Counted from the first letter of the stretch, positions 9,477 through 20,535 are shown. The stretch: 64,000 nt of DNA from Mesorhizobium sp. (GCA_004020875.1 SAPZ01000001.1:248001-312000), one strand, 5' to 3'. The notes: generated from the sequence alone by a model not told the origin. Numbers and translations are program-made.

Positions 9477-10242
9477 CTAGGATCTGGAAAAGGCCGGCTT
9501 CTGCTTGGCCCTGAAGGCGCCGACGCCGGCTTTTAGGTCGCCTGTCAGCGCAATGAAGCCGCTGGCCAGCGCCTCGGTCGCGGCGGCGTCTTCCTCGCCC
9601 TCGGCAACGCCGATCATCAGCTTGGCGGCTTCGGTCGCGAGCGGGCCGCGCTCGGCGATCTTCTCGGCCCAGGTCTTGGCTTCGTCGAACGCCTTGCCTG
9701 TTTCGACCAGCCGGTCGACGATGCCGTACGTGAGCGCATCGGCTGCCAGGAAAATCTCGCCGCCAATCGCCATCCGGCGCACGATCTGTGCACCGAAACG
9801 CCGCGCGGCGCGCTGTGTGCCCGACCAGCCCGGCACGACGCCGATCGAGGTTTCGGGGAAGCCGAGCTTCACCTGGGTTTCGGCGACGCGGAAATCGCAA
9901 GCGGCCGCCAGTTCCAGCCCGCCGCCCAGCGCATGGCCGGACAGAACCGCAATGGTCGGTTGCCGGAGCCGCGCCAGCCGGTCGAAGACGCGGTGGCCGT
10001 AGCGGACCCATTGCACCTGGAAATCGGCGGCGCTCATGGCACCCCAGGCCTCGACGTCGCCGCCGGCACAAAAGCCCTTGCCTTCGCCACGGATGAGCAC
10101 GACGCGGACGCCCTCGGCCAGTTCGGCATCGTCGAGCGCTGCTTCCAGCGCGCGCAGCATCGGGATGTCGAGCGCGTTGAATTTCTCCGGTCGGCGCAGC
10201 GTGACGATGCCGATGGCGCCGTCCTTTTCGAAGGTGACAAGC

Positions 10243-10250
<8 letters not shown>
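9477..10250 (-). CDS. enoyl-CoA hydratase/isomerase family protein
   Basis: A crotonase-fold enzyme of 257 aa acting on a CoA thioester. The oxyanion-hole segment GHALGGGLELAAACD is near residue 106 and the catalytic-position Glu is in FPETSIGVVPG near residue 132. Only one of the two classical hydratase glutamates is obvious, so hydration, isomerisation or C-C cleavage are all possible. It overlaps the CoA-transferase gene by 8 bp, which ties it to CoA-ester chemistry in the same operon. Confidence 0.92.
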
Positions 10251-13897
<3,647 letters not shown>

Positions 13898-13933
13898 CCT
13901 CGTCCCTTCCTCCGCATCTTTCGAACGAATTTA

Positions 13934-13947
13934 TTGGAACGTTCTAA
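13934..13947. promoter_or_regulatory. LacI-type operator 1 (regulator side)
   Basis: The near-perfect palindrome TTGGAACGTTCTAA has a central CG, typical of LacI-family operators. It lies 37 bp upstream of the LacI gene start and shares the string TTATTGGAACGTTC with a second site 165 bp away. Binding has not been shown; this is inferred from symmetry, duplication and position. Confidence 0.75.
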
Positions 13948-14097
13948 TCACCGTTCCAAATCGGAGTCAATCACGATTTTTCGCGATTCGAGAATTGATG
14001 AGGATAGTTCGAAAATTTCAGCCGACATAAGGGTTTCTCCGTCAAGCGACTCCAACCTGCCGGCTCGCTTGCCCTGGATCATAAAAGTCCTTGATTT

Positions 14098-14113
14098 ATT
14101 GGAACGTTCCATT
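14098..14113. promoter_or_regulatory. LacI-type operator 2 (DUF993 side)
   Basis: The core TGGAACGTTCCA at 14100-14111 is a perfect 12-bp palindrome within ATTGGAACGTTCCATT. It lies 28 bp upstream of the DUF993 start codon, where a bound repressor would overlap the promoter. Paired with operator 1, it is suited to repression of both divergent transcripts, perhaps by looping. Confidence 0.8.
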
Positions 14114-14139
14114 TATAGCGACCGCAACGGGAGAGTTCC

Positions 14140-15294
14140 ATGGACATCATCTTGCCTGCGGCAAACGGTGACCGGGTCAGCTACCGGCTCGCCGGCAAAC
14201 CGGTCGAGCCGATTAAGGACGCACGTTTTTCGCGCATAGCCTATGCCGCAGCCCATATCGTCGCCGACCCCATCGCCATGACCAATCCGTGGTCGCGGCC
14301 GGCGGTAGACTGGGACAAGACCATGGCGTTCCGCCATCATCTGTGGCGGCTTGGCTTTCGCATCGCCGAGGCCATGGACACCTCTCAGCGCGGCATGGGG
14401 TTCGACTGGGCGAGCGCCAAGGAGTTGATCCGCCGCTCGATGGCCGAGGCTAGAACGGTCCCGGATGCCGACCTTGCTTCAGGGGCGGGCACCGATCACC
14501 TGGCACCGGCGGCTGCCAAGACCCTCGACGACGTCATCCGTGCTTATGAAGAGCAATTTGCCTTCATCGAAGGCGAGGGCGGCAAGGCGATCATGATGGC
14601 GAGCCGAGCGCTGGCGGCTGTGGCGAAGGGACCGGACGATTATGCCCGGGTCTATGACCGGATGCTGTCCCAGGCCTCAGGCAAGGTCATTCTGCACTGG
14701 CTCGGCGACATGTTCGATCCGGCGCTCAAGGGCTACTGGGGCTGCAACGATTTTGGCACCGCGCTCGACACGGTTGTCGCCATCATCGAGCGGCATGCGG
14801 ACAAGGTCGAGGGCATCAAGATATCGCTGCTCGATGCCGGCAAGGAAGTGCAGTTGCGCGACAGGCTGCCCGAGGGTGTCGTGATGTTCACTGGCGACGA
14901 TTTCAACTATCCGGAGCTGATCGCCGGCAACGGCAGGCGGCATTCGCATGCGCTGCTCGGCATTTTCGACGCCATCGCGCCGGTGGCCAATGCCGCGCTG
15001 GCGAAGCTGGCGGAAGGCGACAAGGCCGGTTACGACGCGCTGATGGCGCCGACCGTGCCGCTGTCGCGAAAAATCTTCGAAGCGCCGACCGAATACTACA
15101 AGGCCGGCATCGTCTTCATGGCCTGGCTGAACGGGCATCAGGACCATTTCACGATGGTCGGCGGCATGCAGTCGGCGCGCGGCATATGCCATTACGCGGA
15201 TGTCTTCCGGCTCTCTGACCAGGCCGGCCTGCTTGCCAATCCTGAGCTTGCTACCGCAAGAATGAAAGCCCTCTGCGCCCTCTCCGGCGTCTGA
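14140..15294 (+). CDS. DUF993 family protein (dihydrodipicolinate-synthase-like)
   Basis: 384 aa, matching the DUF993 group, which genome pipelines call dihydrodipicolinate synthase family. The opening residues MDIILPAANGDRVSYRL and the TNPWSRPAVDWDKTMAFR segment near residue 47 are the recognisable parts. A TIM-barrel aldolase or lyase fold is expected from the family. A candidate Schiff-base lysine lies in KVILHWLGDMFDP near residue 187 or KVEGIKISLLD near residue 224; I cannot decide which. ATG with GGGAGAG just upstream supports the start. It is divergent from the LacI operon and shares its operators, so it probably performs a C-C bond cleavage or condensation step in the same pathway. 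Confidence 0.85.
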   Translation: MDIILPAANGDRVSYRLAGKPVEPIKDARFSRIAYAAAHIVADPIAMTNPWSRPAVDWDKTMAFRHHLWRLGFRIAEAMDTSQRGMGFDWASAKELIRRSMAEARTVPDADLASGAGTDHLAPAAAKTLDDVIRAYEEQFAFIEGEGGKAIMMASRALAAVAKGPDDYARVYDRMLSQASGKVILHWLGDMFDPALKGYWGCNDFGTALDTVVAIIERHADKVEGIKISLLDAGKEVQLRDRLPEGVVMFTGDDFNYPELIAGNGRRHSHALLGIFDAIAPVANAALAKLAEGDKAGYDALMAPTVPLSRKIFEAPTEYYKAGIVFMAWLNGHQDHFTMVGGMQSARGICHYADVFRLSDQAGLLANPELATARMKALCALSGV

Positions 15295-15430
15295 ACCGGA
15301 TACGTGCTCCGACTCCGCCGGGCTGCCGAGAGTGCCCGGCAAAAGATCTTTCGTTTCCTTTGAACCTATCCGCAATGAGGCGCGGCCAAGCGCTGCGTCA
15401 AGAAGCGAGGTTCATCAAGGAGAACGCCTC

Positions 15431-15634
15431 ATGGTTAGTGCTTCAAGAAATGTCCTTATCGCGGCAATCGCGGTATCGGCGCTGGCCAGCTGCAAGACCG
15501 CAACCACCAGGGACTGCGGCAATCTCAAACCGAATGTGGCCTATCATGGCAAGTGCTGCGGCATCGGCACACCCTGCCACGAAGGCAAGGGCGGCGGTAA
15601 TCCCGGTCATTCGCCTGACCCGACACCGCAATGA
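15431..15634 (+). CDS. small cysteine-rich lipoprotein, function unknown
   Basis: 67 aa from the ATG at 15431, which has AAGGAG 9-14 bases upstream; a longer in-frame start at 15332 lacks this support. Residues 1-20 form a lipoprotein signal ending in the lipobox LASC. The mature part has four more cysteines (CGNL, KCC, PCH) and a glycine/proline-rich end. This suggests a small metal-binding or disulfide-bonded outer-membrane or periplasmic lipoprotein. I do not recognise a family. Confidence 0.65.
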   Translation: MVSASRNVLIAAIAVSALASCKTATTRDCGNLKPNVAYHGKCCGIGTPCHEGKGGGNPGHSPDPTPQ

Positions 15635-15718
15635 GTCAATGAGGGATCAGTAGGGCGGTTGGGGAAGCCGGAATCGCAGCGGCAAAGCCTTACCGTCTTA
15701 TCCCCTGGATTGGCTGGA

Positions 15719-15793
15719 TGGTGGGCGTGACAAGGATTGAACTTGTGACCCCTGCAATGTCAATGCAGTGCTCTCCCGCTGAGCTACACGCCC
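15719..15793 (-). tRNA. tRNA-Val (anticodon GAC)
   Basis: A complete cloverleaf on the minus strand. The acceptor stem GGGCGTG pairs with CACGCCC, followed by discriminator A and an encoded CCA. The D arm begins GCTCAGCGGGAGAGC, the anticodon stem CTGCA/TGCAG encloses TTGACAT (anticodon GAC), and the T arm contains GTTCAATCC. Total length is 75 nt including CCA. Confidence 0.96.
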
Positions 15794-15920
15794 ATCCGAC
15801 GCCGCGCATACACCACTTTTGATCCGGCGCGTCAATAGCTGGAATGTGGAAAGACGGCTTCCGTTTGTCGCATCGGCGAAGTGCCTGCCGACGCAAGGCC
15901 CGATACGGGCCGGAGGCGGC

Positions 15921-16286
15921 TCACGCCGCCTGCAGCATCTTCTCGACCTCATTGACGAGATCGCGCAGGTGGAAGGGCTTCGACAGCACCTTGGCGTCCT
16001 TGGGCGCCTTGGAATCGGGATTGAGCGCGACCGCGGCAAAGCCGGTGATGAACATCACCTTGAGGTCGGGATCGATCTCGGTGGCGCGGCGGGCGAGCTC
16101 GATGCCGTCCATCTCCGGCATGACGATGTCGGTCAGGAGCAGGGAGAAGGGCTCCTCGCGCAGCCGCTCATAGGCGCTGGCGCCATTGTCGAAATCGCTT
16201 ACCTGGTAGCCGGCGCGTTCCAGCGCCTTGACGAGGAAGCGGCGCATATCGTCATCGTCTTCCGCCAGCAGAATGCGTGCCATCAT
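15921..16286 (-). CDS. cpdR: single-domain response regulator CpdR
   Basis: A stand-alone receiver domain of 121 aa beginning (M)MARILLAEDDDDMRRFL, which matches the CpdR proteins of Caulobacter, Brucella and Sinorhizobium. The acidic pocket DDD is near residues 10-12, the phosphoacceptor Asp in LLLTDIVMPEMDG near residue 53, the Thr in MFITGFA, and the Lys in LSKPF near residue 103. Known CpdR proteins, when unphosphorylated, direct ClpXP to cell-cycle substrates such as CtrA; the CckA-ChpT relay phosphorylates them. Two ATGs in tandem (16286 and 16283) are possible starts. A TTAACCAT box lies about 47 bp upstream of the start. Confidence 0.88.
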   Translation of the reverse strand: MMARILLAEDDDDMRRFLVKALERAGYQVSDFDNGASAYERLREEPFSLLLTDIVMPEMDGIELARRATEIDPDLKVMFITGFAAVALNPDSKAPKDAKVLSKPFHLRDLVNEVEKMLQAA

Positions 16287-16423
16287 GTCCCGTCCGAATC
16301 ACCCGCCCCAAGCCTGCCGCCGGGCAAGGCCGTTAACCATCCTGTATATGAGGATGCGTCGGTAAACATCAAGTGAATGAAGGGCATCCCGCATGCGGTT
16401 CGAGGCGGGGTTTAACACCTGAA

Positions 16424-17389
16424 ATGCTGGACATGCCGAACGCAAGGTGGCAAGTTTTGCGTCATGATGCAGTGCTTCATCCTGGTTCGTACAAATTGAA
16501 GACGGCAGCCGAGGATTTTTCGGTCGTTCCACCCTTCGAAATCCGATCGGGCGCTGAGCAGCGCGTCCCTTTCCTGTTCAACTCACCGCATAGCGGCCGC
16601 CATTATCCGGAGCGGTTCCTGGCCATGGCGCGGCTCGACCGCAATGCCATCCGCCGGTCGGAGGACTGCTATGTCGAGGAGCTGTTCGGAGGCGCCGTGC
16701 CGCTCGGCGCGCCGCTGCTGGCGGCCAATTTTCCGCGCGCCTATCTCGACGTCAACCGCGAGCCCTGGGAGCTCGATCCGCGCATGTTCGCGGAGCCGGT
16801 GCCGTCCTTCTGCAACATCCGCTCCGCGCGTGTCGCCGGTGGGCTGGGCACCGTGCCGAAACTGGTCGGCGAGGGGCTCGACATCTATTCCGGTCGGCTG
16901 CCTCTGGCCGAGGCCGTCGCGCGCATCGAAGCGGTGTACAAGCCTTATCACGAAACGCTGAAGCGGCTCCTGACCAGGACGCATGCCAGGTTCGGCTATG
17001 CCGTGCTGATCGACTGCCATTCGATGCCGACCTCGATCCGCGTCGGCGACAATGGCGTTCGGCCCGATTTCATCATCGGCGACCGGTTCGGCATCTCGGC
17101 CTCGCCGGCGCTCACCGAGATGGCGATCAGTCTGCTCGTGGGCATGGGCTACACGGTCGCGCACAACAAGCCCTATGCCGGCGGGTTCATCACTGAGCAT
17201 TACGGCAGGCCGGCGCGGCATCTGCATGCGCTGCAAATCGAGGTCAATCGCGGGCTTTACATGGACGAGCGGACGTTCCAGAAATCGACCGGCTTCGACG
17301 CCTTGGCTTCCGACCTGACCCGGTTCTCGGCCGATCTGATGTCGATGCCCGACCATCATTTCGTCGATTTGCCGCTCGCGGCGGAATGA
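16424..17389 (+). CDS. N-formylglutamate amidohydrolase family protein
   Basis: Hydrolyses N-formylglutamate (last step of one histidine-degradation route) or a related N-acyl amino acid. Visible family motifs are FNSPHSGRHYP, which carries a metal-binding His, then DCHSMP near the middle and LQIEVNRGLYMDE in the C-terminal third. The start is uncertain: a GTG at 16373, ATGs at 16424 or 16433 and a later TTG all lack a convincing ribosome site, and homology begins only about 35 residues after 16424. It is divergent from cpdR. No other hut gene is present, so a role in histidine use is only inferred from the family. Confidence 0.82.
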   Translation: MLDMPNARWQVLRHDAVLHPGSYKLKTAAEDFSVVPPFEIRSGAEQRVPFLFNSPHSGRHYPERFLAMARLDRNAIRRSEDCYVEELFGGAVPLGAPLLAANFPRAYLDVNREPWELDPRMFAEPVPSFCNIRSARVAGGLGTVPKLVGEGLDIYSGRLPLAEAVARIEAVYKPYHETLKRLLTRTHARFGYAVLIDCHSMPTSIRVGDNGVRPDFIIGDRFGISASPALTEMAISLLVGMGYTVAHNKPYAGGFITEHYGRPARHLHALQIEVNRGLYMDERTFQKSTGFDALASDLTRFSADLMSMPDHHFVDLPLAAE

Positions 17390-17435
17390 CGGCGCGCCCG
17401 AGTTCTTTATAAAGGCAATTCTAGACCGAAAAACC

Positions 17436-17465
17436 GTTTCGCGCTTTTCCTGGAATTGCTCGAAA
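17436..17465. repeat. dispersed intergenic repeat, family A (partial copy)
   Basis: Contains CTTTTCCTGGAATTGCTC, shared with the longer copy at 29439-29544 and partly with 58749-58775. It lies directly downstream of the small-RNA terminator. It is a short fragment of a rhizobial-type intergenic repeat. Confidence 0.6.
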
Positions 17466-17547
17466 AAAAGACCGCATCGTTTTCACGACACGGTCGAAGT
17501 CTAGGGAGGAAACGCCCAAGGAGGGCATGGACAGGAAAACCTGTCCG
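17463..17547 (-). ncRNA. candidate trans-acting small RNA with anti-Shine-Dalgarno motifs
   Basis: An unannotated transcription unit of about 85 nt on the minus strand. Promoter: -35 TTGACA at 17576-17581 and -10 TAGTTT at 17554-17559, spacer 16. The RNA would open with the hairpin GGACAG/CTGTCC (17529-17546). A second hairpin, GCCC/GGGC, follows with TCCTT in its loop (17514-17526). Next is the unpaired pyrimidine stretch TTTCCTCCC (17504-17512), complementary to ribosome-binding sites. It ends with a rho-independent terminator: GACCG/CGGTC stem (17470-17495) followed by seven T. The layout resembles alphaproteobacterial regulators such as the AbcR (alpha-r15) family, but I cannot confirm family membership without a covariance search. 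No ORF fits. Confidence 0.75.
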
Positions 17548-17553
17548 ATAACA

Positions 17554-17581
17554 AAACTATTGTGCGGCGCACAAATGTCAA
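17554..17581 (-). promoter_or_regulatory. sigma-70 type promoter of the small RNA, with internal inverted repeat
   Basis: TTGACA and TAGTTT are separated by 16 bp on the minus strand. The spacer contains the inverted repeat TTGTGCGCCGCACAA (17560-17574 region), a plausible operator for a regulator bound between the -35 and -10 elements. The regulator is unknown. Confidence 0.6.
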
Positions 17582-17738
17582 TCGACAGCAGGTTTTTTTA
17601 ATTCAATATGATGTGGAAATTCCGCTTCGGCGGTTCGTTGTGGCATTAGGGCAACAGAAAGCAGGCGGCTGACCGGTCTTCAGCGTGCCTGTCCTGCGAG
17701 AAAGAGCGGCTGGCAAGAGCCGCGATGGGGAGAGCGAC

Positions 17739-18512
17739 TTGGATATCAGCACCGATTTCATGCGGCGCATAGCGCATGCCGCCGCTGCGGAAACCTTGCC
17801 GCGCTTCCGCAGCCAGGGGGCGGTCGCCAACAAGGAGGCAGGAAGCTTCGACCCGGTGACGGAGGCCGATCGCGAAGCCGAGCGCGCGATCCGCGCGCTG
17901 ATCTCCGCCGAATACCCCGAGCACGGCATTCTCGGGGAAGAGCATGGCAGCCAGAACATCACCAACCGGCATGTCTGGGTGATCGACCCGATCGACGGGA
18001 CACGCGCCTTCATTTCCGGCCTTCCGGTCTGGGGAACGCTGGTCGGGCTGACCGCCGACGGCGATGCGGTTGCCGGCATGATGTCGCAACCCTTCACCGG
18101 CGAGCTGTTCTATGCCAACGCGTCCGGCTCGCACTATGAAGGACCGGGCGGACCACGCAGGCTTTCGACCCGCAAGACGACCGACCTCGCGCAGGCGACG
18201 CTTTTCACGACCACGCCCGCCCTTTTCAAAGGCGAAGCGCGCAAGCGCTATGACCAGTTCGAGACGAAGGTCCAACTCGCCCGCTACGGAACCGACTGCT
18301 ACGCCTTCGCCATGGTGGCCGCGGGCTGTGTCGACATCGTCGCCGATCCGGGCTTGAAGCCCTACGACATCGTTGCGCTGATTCCGATCATCGAGAAGGC
18401 CGGCGGCGTCGTCACCACTTTCGAAGGCGGCCCGGCGGAGAAGGGCGGCGATATACTGGCGACGGCGACGCCGGAGCTGCACGCCGCGGCGATGGCGGCG
18501 CTGCGCGGCTGA
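17739..18512 (+). CDS. hisN: histidinol-phosphatase, inositol-monophosphatase family
   Basis: Dephosphorylates L-histidinol phosphate in histidine synthesis, a role known for the IMPase-like HisN of actinobacteria and rhizobia; other sugar phosphates remain possible. Metal-binding motifs are EEHGS near residue 67, DPIDGTRAF near residue 83 and DPGLKPYDIVALIPIIEKAGG near residue 205. I choose a TTG start at 17739 with GGGGAGAG 5-12 bases upstream, giving MDISTDFMRRIAHAA and 257 aa, the usual HisN length. A GTG at 17685 would add 18 residues with no support. Confidence 0.88.
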   Translation: MDISTDFMRRIAHAAAAETLPRFRSQGAVANKEAGSFDPVTEADREAERAIRALISAEYPEHGILGEEHGSQNITNRHVWVIDPIDGTRAFISGLPVWGTLVGLTADGDAVAGMMSQPFTGELFYANASGSHYEGPGGPRRLSTRKTTDLAQATLFTTTPALFKGEARKRYDQFETKVQLARYGTDCYAFAMVAAGCVDIVADPGLKPYDIVALIPIIEKAGGVVTTFEGGPAEKGGDILATATPELHAAAMAALRG

Positions 18513-18545
18513 CCCGTCCCAGCCGCGGCTTGGTTTCAATCGCGA

Positions 18546-19502
18546 TCAGGGAGCGTCGCCGGTGCCGGGAATGAAGGCATAGAAGGCGGCGAGCAGCTGC
18601 TCGCGGTAGATGTCCTTCTCCTGCAGGATCTCATGCTCGGCGCCGTCGATCATCAACAGCGAGCCGACGCGCAGTTTCCTGGCATAGGCCTCCACGGCCT
18701 TGGTCGAGACCACCCGGTCGGCGCCGGCGGCCACGATCAGCATCGGCACCCGGACCCCTGCCATGAAATCCGGATCGCTGACGGCTTGCGCGGCCGCGGC
18801 CGCGGCTTTCAGCCAGCGGATGGTCGGTCCGCCCAGCGCGAGCTGCGGCCAGGCCTCGTAGATCCCAACATTGCGCCGGTAGCGCGCCGGGTCCGAGGTC
18901 ACCTTGTTCACCTCGAAAGGCGGCGGCACTTTCGGCCGCGGACCGATCGCCGCGTAGAGCCGGCCGAGGCCGAGCGCGCAGAAGATCGCGCACACGCGCC
19001 GCACCGTGGCCATCGAGACCGGAAGGTCCGGCACCTCCAGAAAGGGCGCGAGCAGCACCATGCGCCGCACACGGTTGACCATTGACGGCGAAGCCAGCAG
19101 CGCAATCACGGCCCCCGTCGAGTGGGCGAGGATATAGTAGGGGCCGCGGCAGTCCGGGAGCACGATCTCCTCGAAGAATTGCTCGAGGTCGCGCGCATAG
19201 TCGCGGAAGTTGCGGACATAACCACGCTGGCGGTCGCGCAGCAGGCGGCTGGAATCGCCCTGGCCGCGCCAGTCGAGGATCGCGACGCCGAAGCCGCGAT
19301 CCGCGAGGTCGCGGATGGTCTCGAAATATTTCTCGATGCATTCGTTGCGCCCGGTCAGCAGAACCACAGTGCCCAGCAGCGGGCGGGCGACGGCGGCAAA
19401 GACGCCGTAGCGGATCTTCTTGCCGTCCGGCGTGGTGAAGAAACCGCCCGCGGCGTTCCGCGGCGCGGGATTGTCCTCGGTCAGATGGAAAAATTCCGTC
19501 AT
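18546..19502 (-). CDS. alpha/beta hydrolase (monoacylglycerol lipase / lysophospholipase L2 type)
   Basis: A predicted serine hydrolase of 318 aa from the ATG giving MTEFFHLTEDNPAPRN. A longer frame to 19682 is not family-like. The nucleophile elbow is the serine in AHSTGAV near residue 120, an early LTGRNE segment supplies the oxyanion region, DWRGQGDSS is the Hydrolase_4 signature near residue 86, and the late His is in DGAEHEILQE near residue 293. No signal peptide, so probably cytoplasmic or membrane-peripheral. The substrate is probably a lysophospholipid or monoacylglycerol, inferred from family only. Confidence 0.87.
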   Translation of the reverse strand: MTEFFHLTEDNPAPRNAAGGFFTTPDGKKIRYGVFAAVARPLLGTVVLLTGRNECIEKYFETIRDLADRGFGVAILDWRGQGDSSRLLRDRQRGYVRNFRDYARDLEQFFEEIVLPDCRGPYYILAHSTGAVIALLASPSMVNRVRRMVLLAPFLEVPDLPVSMATVRRVCAIFCALGLGRLYAAIGPRPKVPPPFEVNKVTSDPARYRRNVGIYEAWPQLALGGPTIRWLKAAAAAAQAVSDPDFMAGVRVPMLIVAAGADRVVSTKAVEAYARKLRVGSLLMIDGAEHEILQEKDIYREQLLAAFYAFIPGTGDAP

Positions 19503-19881
19503 TCGGCAAGTCGCTGGTTGTTCTTCGCCCGAGCGGGCAAGGCGTCGGCATGGTGATAGACGGCCAGGCGGCAAAAGCAAAGGCGCCGTGAGGATTGACG
19601 CAACCGCCTTGAAATGGGAAGGCCGGAAGTGCCTGCGGCGCACTTCCGGCCTCTGTCGATCCGGGAGGAAGGGACGTTGCACCCGGTTCGGCCTCGTCGC
19701 GGCACGGGGATGGAGGCGCCGCTTGTCTCTTTGTCTTGCCGCAATTCCGGCCGGAAGCGCTTGGCGCTTTTCCCGAATTGCCTGACTTGAACGAAGCCTA
19801 GCAAAGCCTGGCTGAACGGATGCCGAAGCCTGAGTTCATCCGCCGTTCATCAACATGGCGGTTTTGCGCCGATCAAAAAGC
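19503..19881. other. non-coding region before the heat-shock unit
   Basis: No credible gene. It holds a perfect 12-bp hairpin (GGCCGGAAGTGC and its complement, 19621-19651, 7-nt loop) without a T-run, and a degenerate family A repeat around 19720-19785. The promoter of the alpha/beta hydrolase should lie in its left part, but I see no strong match. Confidence 0.5.
19720..19785. repeat. dispersed intergenic repeat, family A (diverged copy)
   Basis: Follows the same order of blocks as the copy at 29439-29544: CTCTTTGT, then GCAATTCC, then CGCTT, then CTTTTCC and GAATTGC. The internal bases have diverged (CCCGAATTGC replaces CTGGAATTGC). Confidence 0.5.
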
Positions 19882-19910
19882 CTTGAAATGGCTTTCTCCG
19901 CTTCCCAAAT
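19882..19910 (+). promoter_or_regulatory. heat-shock (RpoH/sigma-32) promoter of hsp20
   Basis: CTTGAA at 19882-19887 and CCAAAT at 19905-19910 are separated by 17 bp. This fits the alphaproteobacterial sigma-32 consensus CTTGAA-N17-CCANAT. A start site near 19917 would give a leader of about 100 nt, the usual size for a ROSE thermosensor. Confidence 0.75.
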
Positions 19911-19916
19911 GACGTT

Positions 19917-20018
19917 TGCGGCCGCCGTTTGTCGGGGTCGCTGGCCTATCCGGAACGCCTTTCGAGGGTTTCGTAAGGGGTCACACGCAAACCATGTTGC
20001 TCAACAGGAGAACACCTC
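19917..20018 (+). ncRNA. ROSE-type RNA thermosensor in the hsp20 leader
   Basis: The leader ends in the ROSE signature: TTGCT at 19997-20001 faces the Shine-Dalgarno AGGAG at 20006-20010 across a CAAC tetraloop. This permits U-A and C-G pairs plus the internal G-G pair characteristic of ROSE elements. An upstream hairpin with a TTCG loop (GCCTTTCGAGGG, near 19957) fits the multi-stem architecture. At low temperature the ribosome site would be closed; heating opens it. ROSE elements are known in front of rhizobial small heat-shock genes. The match here is read by eye. Confidence 0.75.
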
Positions 20019-20486
20019 ATGCGTCACGTTGATTTTTCCCCGCTTTATCGTTCCACCGTCGGCTTCGACCGACTGTTCACCATGCTCGACTCGCTCGGCC
20101 AGCCCGAGACCGCGCAGACCTATCCGCCCTATAATATCGAGCGCACCGGCGAGAACGCCTATCGCATCTCGATGGCTGTTGCGGGCTTCTCGGAAGACGA
20201 GATTTCGATCGAGGCCCACCGCAATGTGCTGACCGTTAAGGGCGAGCGCAAGGAAGAGGGCAATGGCGAGGGTTCGGAACTGCTCTATCGCGGGATTGCC
20301 TCGCGCGCTTTCGAGCGGCGCTTCCAGCTTGCCGATCATGTCGAGATCGAGGGCGCCACGCTGAAGAACGGCCTGCTCTTCATCGACCTCAAGCGCAACA
20401 TTCCCGAGGAGCTGAAGCCGCGCAAGATCTCGATTACCCAGTCCTCGGACAAGGCCAAGCAGATCGAGGCGAAAGCGGCCGCGTAA
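20019..20486 (+). CDS. Hsp20 family small heat-shock protein (IbpA type)
   Basis: An ATP-independent holdase that binds unfolding proteins; 155 aa. An N-terminal arm (MRHVDFSPLYRSTVGFDRLF) as in rhizobial class A sHsps is followed by the alpha-crystallin domain. That domain spans about residues 38-130, with the A-x-x-x-G-L-type motif in GATLKNGLLFIDL near residue 115. The C-terminal tail carries KISI as the likely I/V-x-I/V anchor. Expression is probably doubly heat controlled, by the sigma-32 promoter and the ROSE leader. A strong terminator follows. Confidence 0.95.
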   Translation: MRHVDFSPLYRSTVGFDRLFTMLDSLGQPETAQTYPPYNIERTGENAYRISMAVAGFSEDEISIEAHRNVLTVKGERKEEGNGEGSELLYRGIASRAFERRFQLADHVEIEGATLKNGLLFIDLKRNIPEELKPRKISITQSSDKAKQIEAKAAA

Positions 20487-20535
20487 TCCGCGGTCTCCAT
20501 CGCAGACACAGACAACGTCTCCCTCCCGAGACGGA

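Noticed and set aside
17603..18097. A 164-codon minus-strand frame in front of hisN
   Set aside because: Opposite-strand shadow of hisN with biased Ser/Arg composition; its presence does not explain the small-RNA signals downstream of it.
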